A stretch of 64,000 nucleotides of DNA, from assembly GCA_963812415.1 (NCBI GenBank), contig CAWEVH010000036.1, forward strand, positions 62,001 through 126,000, written 5' to 3'. This DNA is from JACVRW01 sp963812415 (GTDB lineage: Bacteria; Actinomycetota; Thermoleophilia; Solirubrobacterales; Thermoleophilaceae). Position numbers and translations under genes: made by a program. The stretch's first letter is position 1. Each line of letters opens with the position of its first letter. Shown here one piece after another: positions 9,086 to 16,897 of the stretch. Under the pieces are notes generated by a model, which searched no databases, was not told the DNA's origin, and was given only the letters and a program-made list of their open reading frames with translations.

Positions 9086-9430
9086 ATGCTCGGCAGCACC
9101 GGGCTCGAGGACCCGCCAATGTTCCTGGTCGCAAGCCTCCTCATCCTGGCGCTGGCCGCTCTGGCGTTCGGGCGGACGTGCCATGGGATCGATGCCGGTA
9201 GAGAGGCAAGGGACGACGTGGTCATCAGCGCGGTCGCCGTCGTGCCGGGCATCGCGACGCTTTGGCTCGGGCTGCCGTTCGTGCTCGGCGGCGGTGCAAT
9301 CGCACTCGGGCTCGCCGCGCAGAAGCGACAAGCGGGCCCGCTCGCTTTGATCACGGTCGCGCTCGGGGCCCTGATCCTCTCGTTCGGGATCGGGGCGTAC
9401 CTCGCACAGTTCGTCGACAAGCTTGGCTAG
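9086..9430 (+). CDS. Small integral membrane protein, N-terminus possibly frameshifted
   Basis: A 114-residue product with about four hydrophobic segments (FLVASLLILALAALAFG, VISAVAVVPGIATLWLG, LPFVLGGGAIALGLAA, LITVALGALILSFGIGA). An ATG at 8940 opens MNADELREIGFEREAV, which stops after 36 codons. A third frame between 9000 and 9080 reads EPRTIVERPFIRPVAALTVG, which looks like the missing middle. The ancestral gene probably ran 8940-9430 and has suffered two frameshifts. Function unknown. Confidence 0.5.
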   Translation: MLGSTGLEDPPMFLVASLLILALAALAFGRTCHGIDAGREARDDVVISAVAVVPGIATLWLGLPFVLGGGAIALGLAAQKRQAGPLALITVALGALILSFGIGAYLAQFVDKLG

Positions 9431-9541
9431 CAGCGGACCTGGCCGCTAGGACGGCGCGCTCTCCGGGTTCGGTTATCCGTAGGGCCCAGGTACATGGAGG
9501 CCGCACCGCCGCAGCGGCACCGGCCTGCCACGTTTCGGACC

Positions 9542-9787
9542 ATGCCAACGTTGCGCCAGAGCGGGAATCGCGGGGCCGAGCCGAGCCCTCAGGTCGTGGG
9601 TCTGATCGACCGGATCAAGAGACTCGTAGCCGATCAGCGGCGCCTCGACGATGAAGACGCCGGCGACGATCGCCGCGACGCGACCCGGCGCGAGATCTCG
9701 CGCCTCAAGTGGCGCCTCGCAAACGCCGTCAAGCGCGAGCTAAGCCCGGGCCCCGGGCTGCAGCCCGCGCTCGCCCTCAGGCGCTGA
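9542..9787 (+). CDS. Small hypothetical protein
   Basis: ATG 9542 opens an 81-residue, highly charged product with a probable helical core (VVGLIDRIKRLVADQRRLDDEDAGDDRRDATRREI...) and no membrane segment. No clear Shine-Dalgarno is seen. The residue pattern looks protein-like, but I recognise no family. An upstream in-frame start at 9494 is possible. Confidence 0.4.
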   Translation: MPTLRQSGNRGAEPSPQVVGLIDRIKRLVADQRRLDDEDAGDDRRDATRREISRLKWRLANAVKRELSPGPGLQPALALRR

Positions 9788-9861
9788 TCCCTCGAGCCTC
9801 AGGACGGCGATGAGTTTCGCCGCGCAGCGGTACTGCCGGCTTCGCTTACGACTGAGGGTCC

Positions 9862-9981
9862 ACCGCCCTGGGCGCGGCCGCCCTGCGGGCGGGTCCGGGG
9901 AAGTCATGCCCGGGCGCTGTTCGGGACCCGCGTCTCCGGGTATGAGACCCGCGTTCAGTGAAGTCCGCGGCCCAGGGCGGT
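9862..9981 (+). promoter_or_regulatory. Candidate structured 5' leader RNA of the M28 peptidase gene
   Basis: The DNA folds into a closed multi-branch structure. 9862-9877 pairs with 9965-9981 (16 bp with one bulged base at 9970). Inside are hairpin CCGCCC/GGGCGG (9878-9883 with 9887-9892), a 7-bp stem 9893-9899 with 9909-9915 closing a GAAGTCATG loop, and a third arm. In the third arm CGGGT (9937-9941) can pair either with ACCCG at 9926-9930 or with the duplicate ACCCG at 9947-9951, two mutually exclusive states. The structure ends 13 nt before the ribosome site GGGGAGG (9995-10001). I cannot match it to a known riboswitch class. Confidence 0.45.
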
Positions 9982-10003
9982 CGCGCAAGTCATAGGGGAG
10001 GCC

Positions 10004-11641
10004 ATGTCTCATCGTTCTCAGGGGTCGTCGGGGCGCGCGTGCTTGCGCGGGCTGTATGTGGGCTTAGTCGTGCTCTTCTCGGCGGCGGTGCTGCCGGGGC
10101 TGGCGTCAGCCGCTCCGCCCGCCAAGGCATGTGAGAAGCGCGCCAACAACACGTACAACAAGTTGCTGGGCTGCGTGACGCTCGATGGCGTGCGGGAGCA
10201 TCAGGAGGCGTTCCAGGCGATCGCCGACGCCAACGATGATCCGTTCTATCCGGGCACTCGTGCGGCCGGCACGGAGGGGTACGACGAGAGCGTCGAGTAC
10301 GTCGCGGGGCTGCTGGAGGAAGCGGGGTACGAGGTGACGCTCGATCCCGTCCAGGTCACCTTCAACTTCCCGGCCGTGCTGCGCCAGCTGACGCCGGTGC
10401 AGGCGACGTATGAAACGGGCGTCTTTACCGGCAGTGGCTCCGGGACCGTCCAGGGCCGGGTGATCCCGGTTGACATCAATCTCACGCCTCCGCGGGCCTC
10501 GACGAGCGGCTGCGAGGCGGCGGACTTCGCCGGGCTCGACTGGAGCGGACCCGCCGACATCGCGTTGGTCCAGCGCGGCACCTGCAACTTCGGCGACAAG
10601 GCGTTCTTTGCCGAGCAGGCCGGCGCCGAGGCGGTGATCATCTTCAACCAGGGCAACACGCCCGACCGCGAGGCGCTGATCGTGGCTGACGCCTCGAGCC
10701 GTACCGACGGCACGCCCGTGACCCACGGCATCCCGGTGGTGGGCGCGAGCTTCGCGGACGGCGTCGCGCTGGCTCAGGCGGGATCGACGGCCTTCGTCGA
10801 GGTGCTTCCGTCTGAGACGCGGACGGACTTCAACGTGATCGCCGAGCTGGAGGGCAAGAACGACGACAACGTCGTGATGGCCGGCGCCCACCTCGACAGC
10901 GTGATCGAGGGTCCCGGGATCAACGACAACGGCTCGGGCTCGGCCGCGCTTCTGGAGACGGCGCTCATGATGGCCAACACGAAGCCGCGGAACACTGTGC
11001 GCTTCGGCTGGTGGGCTGGCGAGGAGCAGGGCCTGGTCGGCTCGACCGACTATGTCGAGGGGCTCTCGCAGGCCGAGCGCGACCGGATCGCGCTGTACAT
11101 GAACTACGACATGGTCGGCTCGCCGAACTACATCTTCATGGTGTACGACGCGGACGAGTCAACGTTCCCCGCGCCTGCGGGCGTGCCGATCCCGCCCGGC
11201 TCGGAGGCGATCGAGGACCTCTACGAGCGGTACTACACGCGGATCGGTGAGCCCTACGACGACACCGAGTTCTCGGGACGCAGCGACTATCAGGCGTTCA
11301 TCGAGGCCGGCATCGCGTCCGGTGGCCTGTTCACCGGTGCCGAGGTGCCCAAGACCGCCGAGCAGGCGGCGATCTGGGGCGGTATTGCCGGTGAGCAGTT
11401 CGACCCCTGCTACCACGAGGCGTGCGACACCTTCGAAAATGTCGATCTCCACGCGCTCGAGGTCAACAGCGATCTGATCGCATTCGCGCAGCTGACGTTC
11501 GCCTACTCGACCGCGGCCGTCAACGGCGAACGGGGCAAGCGCGTCCCGGGCCCGAAGCTAGCGCTGCCGGCCCCCGCCGGTCCGGAGGGCACCTTCGCCG
11601 GCGAGGACGGCGGCCACGGGCCTGGCGACGCAGAGTCGTAA
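10004..11641 (+). CDS. Secreted M28-family aminopeptidase with PA domain
   Basis: Zinc exopeptidase, 545 residues, related in active-site layout to Streptomyces griseus aminopeptidase. A signal peptide spans about 1-36 (hydrophobic core 17-34, end SAAPPA). A protease-associated insert lies about 165-270. The two-zinc site is complete: His296 (AGAHLDSV), Asp308 (GINDNGSG), catalytic Glu340 and ligand Glu341 (WWAGEEQGL), Asp369 (NYDMVG) and His471 (CYHEACD). Cysteines around the last histidine may form a disulfide. The start follows a good ribosome site (GGGGAGG 9995-10001) downstream of the structured leader. The Gly/Pro-rich C-terminus is probably disordered. Confidence 0.93.
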   Translation: MSHRSQGSSGRACLRGLYVGLVVLFSAAVLPGLASAAPPAKACEKRANNTYNKLLGCVTLDGVREHQEAFQAIADANDDPFYPGTRAAGTEGYDESVEYVAGLLEEAGYEVTLDPVQVTFNFPAVLRQLTPVQATYETGVFTGSGSGTVQGRVIPVDINLTPPRASTSGCEAADFAGLDWSGPADIALVQRGTCNFGDKAFFAEQAGAEAVIIFNQGNTPDREALIVADASSRTDGTPVTHGIPVVGASFADGVALAQAGSTAFVEVLPSETRTDFNVIAELEGKNDDNVVMAGAHLDSVIEGPGINDNGSGSAALLETALMMANTKPRNTVRFGWWAGEEQGLVGSTDYVEGLSQAERDRIALYMNYDMVGSPNYIFMVYDADESTFPAPAGVPIPPGSEAIEDLYERYYTRIGEPYDDTEFSGRSDYQAFIEAGIASGGLFTGAEVPKTAEQAAIWGGIAGEQFDPCYHEACDTFENVDLHALEVNSDLIAFAQLTFAYSTAAVNGERGKRVPGPKLALPAPAGPEGTFAGEDGGHGPGDAES

Positions 11642-11660
11642 CGAGAGCCCTCCTGATTTA

Positions 11661-11691
11661 GATGGGGGCGGTCCACGTGACCGCCCCCATC
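11661..11691. terminator. Strong bidirectional terminator
   Basis: A perfect 13-bp inverted repeat, GATGGGGGCGGTC (11661-11673) and GACCGCCCCCATC (11679-11691), has a 5-nt loop. It sits between the convergent M28 and RibD-like genes. Confidence 0.8.
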
Positions 11692-11726
11692 ACACCTCTG
11701 GAGGAGCAGCCGGCCGTCCCTCGTGA

Positions 11727-12377
11727 CTAGCCCGCCGCGAGGCGTTCGCGGCGCTGGATCTCGGCCTCGGTCGGCTCGTCGAATTCGAACGACCCGGGGT
11801 CGATGTCCCCTGCGGGTTCGTAGATGTTGATCGTGACGCCGGTCTTCGACACGGTGCTGTCGACGAGCTTCAGTGCGCCGGGGATCGTGCCGTCGCCGAA
11901 GAAGCGCTTGCCGGTGCCGAGCACCACGGGGAAGATCCACATCCGGAACTCGTCGATGAGGTTGTGCTCGAGCAGCGTCTGGATGAGGCCCGGGCTGCCG
12001 TGAACCTGGATCTCTGGACCGTCCTGGCTCTTGAGATCGGCAACGTAGTCCGCGACGCCGCCGGTGATCAGCGTGGAGTTGTCCCACTCCACCTTGTCGA
12101 GCGTCGTCGAGGCGACGTGCTTGCGGGTGCCGTTGAGCTGGTCGGCGATCGGCCCCTCGTCGTAGGGCCAGTGCGCCGCGAAGATCTCGTAGGTCCCCCG
12201 GCCGAGCAGCAACTCATAGGGGGTGGACTCGGACACCCGCGCCATCATCTCGTCGTCGAAGTAGGTGGCGCCCCAGCCGCCGTAGGCGAAGCCGCCGGTC
12301 GGGTCTTCGTCCGGACCGCCGGGCGATTGCATGACCCCGTCGAGCGACATGAACGTGTTGACAGCGAGCGTTCTCAT
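11727..12377 (-). CDS. Dihydrofolate reductase family (RibD C-terminal-like) protein
   Basis: A 216-residue protein of the RibD_C/YwjB type. The N-terminal strand motif RTLAVNTFMSLDGVMQ and the NADPH-fold elements LLLGRGTYE, VASTTLD, IQVHGSPGLIQTLLEHNLIDE and FPVVLGTGKRFF are clear. These proteins share the DHFR fold but are rarely true DHFRs, so the substrate is unknown. The start was placed at ATG 12377 because GGGAGA lies just upstream; the frame is open further. It is the third gene of a minus-strand VOC - sigma - RibD_C group. Confidence 0.88.
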   Translation of the reverse strand: MRTLAVNTFMSLDGVMQSPGGPDEDPTGGFAYGGWGATYFDDEMMARVSESTPYELLLGRGTYEIFAAHWPYDEGPIADQLNGTRKHVASTTLDKVEWDNSTLITGGVADYVADLKSQDGPEIQVHGSPGLIQTLLEHNLIDEFRMWIFPVVLGTGKRFFGDGTIPGALKLVDSTVSKTGVTINIYEPAGDIDPGSFEFDEPTEAEIQRRERLAAG

Positions 12378-12441
12378 TGGATCTCCCAGGTTCGGGAAGG
12401 CTGTTGTCATCTACAACGAGGATCCGCGAGAAACTCATCGC

Positions 12442-13506
12442 TCAGAACTTCGGCGGTAGGCCGAACGCCGGGAACAGCCCGGGGAACACGAACGAGCTGA
12501 TCTCGGCAACGCGGCCACCTTCGATATGAAGCACGTCGAGCGCCAGCGGCCGAAAGTCCGATTCGCCGGGCGCCAGCAGGTAGTGAGCGGCAGCGGGCTG
12601 CCGGTTGGCGCCGGTGACGACGCTTCGCAGCCGGCCGAACTCGGGGTCGAAGCCCTGTCGCATGGCGATCAGAATCGCCTCCCGGCCGGCGTACCAGGTG
12701 GGGTGCGGAGGCATGGTCAGGCGCGCGTCCTCCCGCAGTAGCTCGGCCAGCGCCTCGAGGTCGGCACGCTCGTGGGCCTCCACGTAGCGTCGCAGCAGCT
12801 CGCGCTCCTCGTCGCTCGTCCCCGAGGCCGGCCCCCACTCCGTCCGCCGCTCGGGTAGGCGGTCGCGGAGCGTCGCTCGAGCCCTCTGCAGCGCGCTGTT
12901 CGCCGAGGCGACGCTCGCCTCGAGCAGCGAGGCCGTCTCCTTCGCGGACCATCCGAGGACGTCGCGGAGGATCAAAACAGCCCGCTGTCTCGGCGGCAGG
13001 TGCTGGATCGCGGCGAGGAAGGCCAGCTCGATCGTCTCCCGCGCCACGACGACCGCACCGGGCTCGTCCTGCGCCGGGGCGACCTGCCCGAGCAGCCGAT
13101 CGGGGTACGGTTGGAGCCACGGAAGATCGGCCGGGGGCGAGGGCGGCACGGCCGGGTCCGCCGGTGCCACCTGCGGGGCCAGGATCCGGCGCGGCCTGCT
13201 GCGAAGCACGTCGAGGCACGCATTCGTCGCAATCCGGTACAGCCATGCTCGAAACGAGGAGGTGGCGCTGGGGCTGAAGCTCGCGCGTCCCCATGGCGGG
13301 GACGCACGGGGGCTGAAGCTCGCGCGTCCCCGCCATGCGCGCAGGAGTGTCTCCTGAACGAGATCCTCCGAGTCCTCGAAGGACCCGAGCATCCGGTAGC
13401 AGTGCACCCGCAGCTCGGGCCGGTAACGCTCCACGAGCCGCGAGAACGCCGCCTCATCGCCGGCCCTGGCGGCGGAAACGACGGCGTTCGACTCGTGCTC
13501 GCTCAA
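12442..13506 (-). CDS. ECF-type sigma-70 factor with C-terminal SnoaL/NTF2-like domain (SigG/TIGR02960-like)
   Basis: A 354-residue sigma factor. Region 2 is visible (ARAGDEAAFSRLVERYRPEL, HCYRMLGSFEDSEDLVQETLLRAW, FRAWLYRIATNACLDVLRSR), as is region 4 (LPPRQRAVLILRDVLGWSAKETASLLEASVASANSALQRAR). From about residue 235 an NTF2/SnoaL-like domain follows, typical of ECF factors that lack an anti-sigma gene and are thought to be controlled by their own C-terminus. It starts at TTG 13506, 33 nt after the VOC gene stop, so the two are probably co-transcribed. An extra ~20-residue insertion within region 2 comes from a tandem DNA repeat. Confidence 0.9.
   Translation of the reverse strand: MSEHESNAVVSAARAGDEAAFSRLVERYRPELRVHCYRMLGSFEDSEDLVQETLLRAWRGRASFSPRASPPWGRASFSPSATSSFRAWLYRIATNACLDVLRSRPRRILAPQVAPADPAVPPSPPADLPWLQPYPDRLLGQVAPAQDEPGAVVVARETIELAFLAAIQHLPPRQRAVLILRDVLGWSAKETASLLEASVASANSALQRARATLRDRLPERRTEWGPASGTSDEERELLRRYVEAHERADLEALAELLREDARLTMPPHPTWYAGREAILIAMRQGFDPEFGRLRSVVTGANRQPAAAHYLLAPGESDFRPLALDVLHIEGGRVAEISSFVFPGLFPAFGLPPKF
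13270..13331. repeat. 39-bp tandem repeat inside the sigma-factor gene
   Basis: A 23-bp block (GGGGCTGAAGCTCGCGCGTC plus CCC) occurs at 13270-13292 and again at 13309-13331, period 39 bp. Between them GCGTCCCC and GGGGACGC form a palindrome (13286-13304 region). Because 39 is divisible by three the reading frame is kept and the protein gains RASFSPRASPPWG. Confidence 0.85.
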
Positions 13507-13539
13507 ACGCCCGCCGGTTCGAGGTCCTCCACGACGTCG

Positions 13540-13950
13540 TCAGTCCTCGCCGACCTGCGGACGGTAGGTGCCGAATGCCCACAGGTTGCCCTCGGGGTCG
13601 CGGACCGTGAAGTCGCGCGAGCCGTAGTCGGTGTCGGTTATCTCCAGGGCGATGTCGCCGCCGGCCTCCCGGACGCGCTCGTAGAGGGTGTCGACCTCGT
13701 CGATCGCGCAATAGATCAGGCGACCGCCCGCCGGCAGGCTGCGGAACGGCTCGCGTCCCACTCCTGCCGAGCTCAGCATGACGATCGCCCCGCGGAATAC
13801 GAGCTCCGCGTGGACGACGTTGCCGTCGTCGTCGCGGTGGTCCTCCCGCCGCTCACAGCCGAGCACGTCCTCGAGCCATTTCATTCCCGCGCCGGCGTCC
13901 CGGTATAGGAGCCCGGGATAGAAGGTGGGGGTCGAGACCTGTGTTGCCAT
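13540..13950 (-). CDS. VOC-superfamily (glyoxalase/bleomycin-resistance-like) protein
   Basis: A single-domain 136-residue VOC protein: FYPGLLYRDAGAGMKWLEDVLG at the start, RLIYCAIDEVDTLYERVREAGG in the middle and the closing motif DFTVRDPEGNLWAFGTYRP with the usual metal-position glutamate. ATG 13950 is fixed by AAGGAGAG just upstream. It leads the operon with the ECF sigma factor, a pairing common for this sigma group. Substrate unknown. Confidence 0.9.
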   Translation of the reverse strand: MATQVSTPTFYPGLLYRDAGAGMKWLEDVLGCERREDHRDDDGNVVHAELVFRGAIVMLSSAGVGREPFRSLPAGGRLIYCAIDEVDTLYERVREAGGDIALEITDTDYGSRDFTVRDPEGNLWAFGTYRPQVGED

Positions 13951-14094
13951 CGATGCTCTCCTTGTTTGTCCCTGACTCGGCGCAGAGTAGACCCGGAGGG
14001 GGTGCGTGTCTTGTACGAAATCGACGACGGCTCCCGCGACGACCCGAAACGCGATATGAAGCTGGCATGGAGGCAGGCATCGGCGTGAGACGGC

Positions 14095-14892
14095 ATGCAA
14101 ATCGGTAGGGCGGGGAAGGCCGTCAGCCACATCAGCCAGGCCTACCCGGACAGGGTCGAGGTCCGCGGCCGCGACCTGTGCGGAGACCTGATGGGCCGGC
14201 TCAGCTTCACCGAGTACTTCCACCTGCTGCTCACGGGGCAGGAGCCGAGTGCGGACCAGCGCGACTTCCTCGACCTGCTGCTCGTTGCGATCGCCGAACA
14301 CGGGATGATGCCCACGAACATCAGCGCCCGCATGACGCTGGCGGCCGACCCCGGATCGCTCCAGGGTGCCGTGGCTGCGGGGATCCTCGGGGCCGGCCCG
14401 GTGATTCTCGGAACCTCCGAGGCGTGCGCGCGCCTGCTCGAAGCGGCGCAGGCGAAAGTGGCGGCGGGAGCCACAGCCGAGGAGGTCGCGGCTGAGACCG
14501 CCCAGGACGTGCACGCCTCCGGTGAGCGGATGCCGGGCTTCGGCCACCCGGTCCACCGCCCTCTCGACCCTCGCGCCGAGCGCATCCTCGAGCTCGCCGA
14601 CGCGCGCGGCGTGAGCGGGCCCCACGTCCTGCTCGCGCGACGCCTGCGCACCGCGGTCGAGGAGGTATGGGGGAAGCCCCTCACGATGAACGTGTCCATG
14701 CCGATCGCGGCCGTGATGCTGGACCTCGGCTTCCCCTCGGCGACGGTCAAGGCCGTGCCGATCCTCGCGCGCACCGCCAGCCTGCTGGCCCACCTCGCCG
14801 AGGAGCAACAGGAGCCGATCGGCTTTCTGATGGCGGCCAAGGCCGAGGGGGCGATCACCTACGAGGCCCGCCCCGAGGACACGCCGCGCTGA
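14095..14892 (+). CDS. Citrate synthase-fold protein, citryl-CoA lyase-like
   Basis: A 265-residue short citrate-synthase relative (VEVRGRDLCGDLMGRLSFTEYFHLLLTG; MPGFGHPVHRPLDPRAERIL; FPSATVKAVPILARTASLLAHLAEE). Citrate synthase uses His-His-Asp. The histidine of GFGHxxx is kept. The LHGG histidine position reads VILGTSEA, and the NVDFYSG aspartate position reads NVSMPIA, so Asp appears replaced by Ser. It is therefore either a lyase with altered chemistry or a non-catalytic acyl-CoA binder. It lies 4 nt before the PaaK-like ligase gene, so the pair probably acts on one acyl-CoA. A short frame from ATG 14067 overlaps the start. Confidence 0.82.
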   Translation: MQIGRAGKAVSHISQAYPDRVEVRGRDLCGDLMGRLSFTEYFHLLLTGQEPSADQRDFLDLLLVAIAEHGMMPTNISARMTLAADPGSLQGAVAAGILGAGPVILGTSEACARLLEAAQAKVAAGATAEEVAAETAQDVHASGERMPGFGHPVHRPLDPRAERILELADARGVSGPHVLLARRLRTAVEEVWGKPLTMNVSMPIAAVMLDLGFPSATVKAVPILARTASLLAHLAEEQQEPIGFLMAAKAEGAITYEARPEDTPR

Positions 14893-14896
14893 GCCC

Positions 14897-16195
14897 GTGG
14901 TCGACGAGGTCGAGACGAGGCCGTGGCCGGAACAGGTCGAGGCGGACGACGCTTCCTACCGCGAGCAGCTCGCCTACCTGATCGAGCGCTCGGCCTTCTA
15001 CCGCGAGAAGCTCACGAAGGCGGGGTACCCGAGCGTGGAGGCGGCCGGCGGGCTCGGCGAGATCGCCCGGCTCCCGCTCACGGAGAAGGCCGAGATCAGG
15101 GCGACCTGCACGTCCGACAACCCGATCGGCGCTCACCTCTGCGCTCGAGCGTCGGAGATCGTCCGCATCTACTCCACGAGCGGCACCACCGGCGCACCCA
15201 GCTACATCCCGCTCACGGCGGACGACCTGGACAACTGGGTCACTGGATCGGCGCGCAGCTACGCGGCCTCGGGCGTCGCCCCGGGCCAGCGCATCGTCAG
15301 CACCTACAACGCGGGTCCGTTCGCCGCGGGTGCAGCGCTCGCGGCGTTCGATCGCATCGGCCTCTGTCACATCCCCGTCGGCACCGGAAACACCGAGCGG
15401 CTCGTGCTCGCGATCGACCGGCTCCGCCCAGAGGCCGTGGTGCTGACGCCGTCCTACGCCGCGCATCTCGTGGAGTGGGCGGCCGTGCGCGACTTCGACC
15501 TGGCGGGCTCGAGTGTCGAGCGCGTGCTCGTGGCCGGAGAACCGGGCGGCGGTGAGCCCGCCTTCCGGGCCCGGCTCGAGGCGGGCTGGGGCGCCCGCGT
15601 GAGCGAGGCGATGGGGATCGGCGACATCGGCGTCTCGCTCTGGGGGGAGTGCGAGCAGCAGGACGGAATGCACCTGGGCGCCCGCGGGTTCGTGCACGCG
15701 GAGCTCATCGACCCCGACAGCGGCGCCGTGAGGGAGATGTGCGACGGCGCCACCGGTGAGCTCGTGCTCACGCACCTTCGGCACCGCGCCGCGCCGCTGC
15801 TCCGGTTCCGCACGCGCGACCACGTGATCGTCCGGACGAGTCCGTGTCCGTGTGGCCGGACCGGCCCGCGCGTACGCTGCGTCGGGCGCACCGACGACAT
15901 GCTGATCGTGCGCGGGGTGAACGTCTTCCCGTCGGCGGTGCGCGAGGTCGTGAGCGCCTTCGCTCCCGACGTCAGCGGCCACATCCTCGTGAGGCCGCGC
16001 GCCGCGGGGGTGAAGCAGGAGCCCCCGCTGCCGGTCCGCGTCGAGTTGGCGCCGGAGCGGACGGCCGATTCCGCCCTTGCGGATGCGATCCGCGAGAGAA
16101 TTCGAGGCGCGCTCGTGGTCCAGACGCAGATCGACCTGGTCCCCTGGGGGAGCCTCGAGCGCAGCGAGTACAAGTCGCAGCTTGTCCAGCACTAG
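14897..16195 (+). CDS. Phenylacetate-CoA ligase-family (AMP-forming) enzyme
   Basis: ANL-superfamily acyl-CoA ligase of the PaaK type, 432 residues. The phosphate-binding motif is IYSTSGTTGAPSYIPLT, the adenine region is EAMGIGDIGVS, the hinge region is LLRFRTRDHVIV, and the C-terminal domain motif is GRTDDMLIVRGVNVFPSAV. A CPCG pair within SPCPCGRTGPR resembles the PaaK zinc or turn motif. It would activate an aryl or short carboxylic acid as the CoA thioester; the substrate is not predictable. GTG 14897 is 4 nt after the citryl-lyase-like stop. Confidence 0.9.
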   Translation: MVDEVETRPWPEQVEADDASYREQLAYLIERSAFYREKLTKAGYPSVEAAGGLGEIARLPLTEKAEIRATCTSDNPIGAHLCARASEIVRIYSTSGTTGAPSYIPLTADDLDNWVTGSARSYAASGVAPGQRIVSTYNAGPFAAGAALAAFDRIGLCHIPVGTGNTERLVLAIDRLRPEAVVLTPSYAAHLVEWAAVRDFDLAGSSVERVLVAGEPGGGEPAFRARLEAGWGARVSEAMGIGDIGVSLWGECEQQDGMHLGARGFVHAELIDPDSGAVREMCDGATGELVLTHLRHRAAPLLRFRTRDHVIVRTSPCPCGRTGPRVRCVGRTDDMLIVRGVNVFPSAVREVVSAFAPDVSGHILVRPRAAGVKQEPPLPVRVELAPERTADSALADAIRERIRGALVVQTQIDLVPWGSLERSEYKSQLVQH

Positions 16196-16212
16196 GCGAG
16201 GACGGAGGAGAG

Positions 16213-16897
16213 ATGACGGACAACACGCTTAGCATCCTGACCCCGAGCGTGAACAACTTGAGCGCCCGGGTCTTCGTACGAGCCGCGGGGCTCGAGTTCG
16301 AGGAGCGGGACGTCTGGGGCAAGAAGGACGAGCCGGAGTTCGTACGGATGGACCCCGCGCAGCTCACGCCGCTGCTCGAGGAGGAAGGGCTGCCGCGCGG
16401 GTCGATATGGGAGAGCTGCGCGATCATGCAGTACCTCTGCAACAAGCACGGCCTGGAGCACCTCTACCCGACGGATCCCGGCGAGCGCGCGATGACGGAC
16501 AGCGCGATGTTCTATCTGACGGGGACGCTCTATCCGCTCGTGGCGCGTGCCACCTATCCCGACCCTCGGCTTCCCCCAGTACGCGGGGGAGGTGGCCACG
16601 TCGGAGGCCGACGACGCGATGAAGGCAACCGCTCAGAAGGACGCCGAGGACGCGCTCGCCGCGCCGCTCGACGCCTACCGGGCGTTCTTCCTCGACGGTC
16701 GCAGGTTCATCGGCGGCGATTCGCCCTCGATCGCGGACATCCGCCTCGCGGCGACGCTCGAGTTCCTGCGAGCGATCGACTACGACTTCCCGGCTTGGGC
16801 CGCGGAATACATGAGCGCGGTGGAGGAGGCTCTGGGCGACGCGTACTCGGAGCCCGCCGCGGACGTGCGGGGGTTCGTCGCGCAGATGAGGGGCTAG
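16213..16897 (+). CDS. Glutathione S-transferase-like protein, frameshifted
   Basis: ATG 16213 with ribosome site GGAGGAG (16204-16210) opens a thioredoxin-fold N-domain (LSILTPSVNNLSARVFVRAAGLEFEERDV ... QLTPLLEEEG ... WESCAIMQYLC) and the start of the helical C-domain. At the CCC run 16558-16560 the frame breaks. One base fewer would join YP directly to TLGFPQYAGEVATSEADDAMK, which continues to TAG 16895-16897 (IGGDSPSIADIRLAATLEFL is the typical late GST motif). Repaired, the protein is about 227 residues, normal for the family. Actinobacteria often lack glutathione, so the thiol partner is uncertain. Confidence 0.85.

Noticed and set aside
9862..9877. Similarity of CCGCCCTGGGC to the CCGCCTGGGC core of ZTP riboswitches
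   Set aside because: It has an extra C, lies at the 5' side as half of a perfect stem, and the rest of the ZTP consensus is absent.
13951..14808. N-terminal extension of the VOC frame on the minus strand
   Set aside because: It is antisense to the citryl-CoA-lyase-like gene; the ribosome site fixes the start at 13950.
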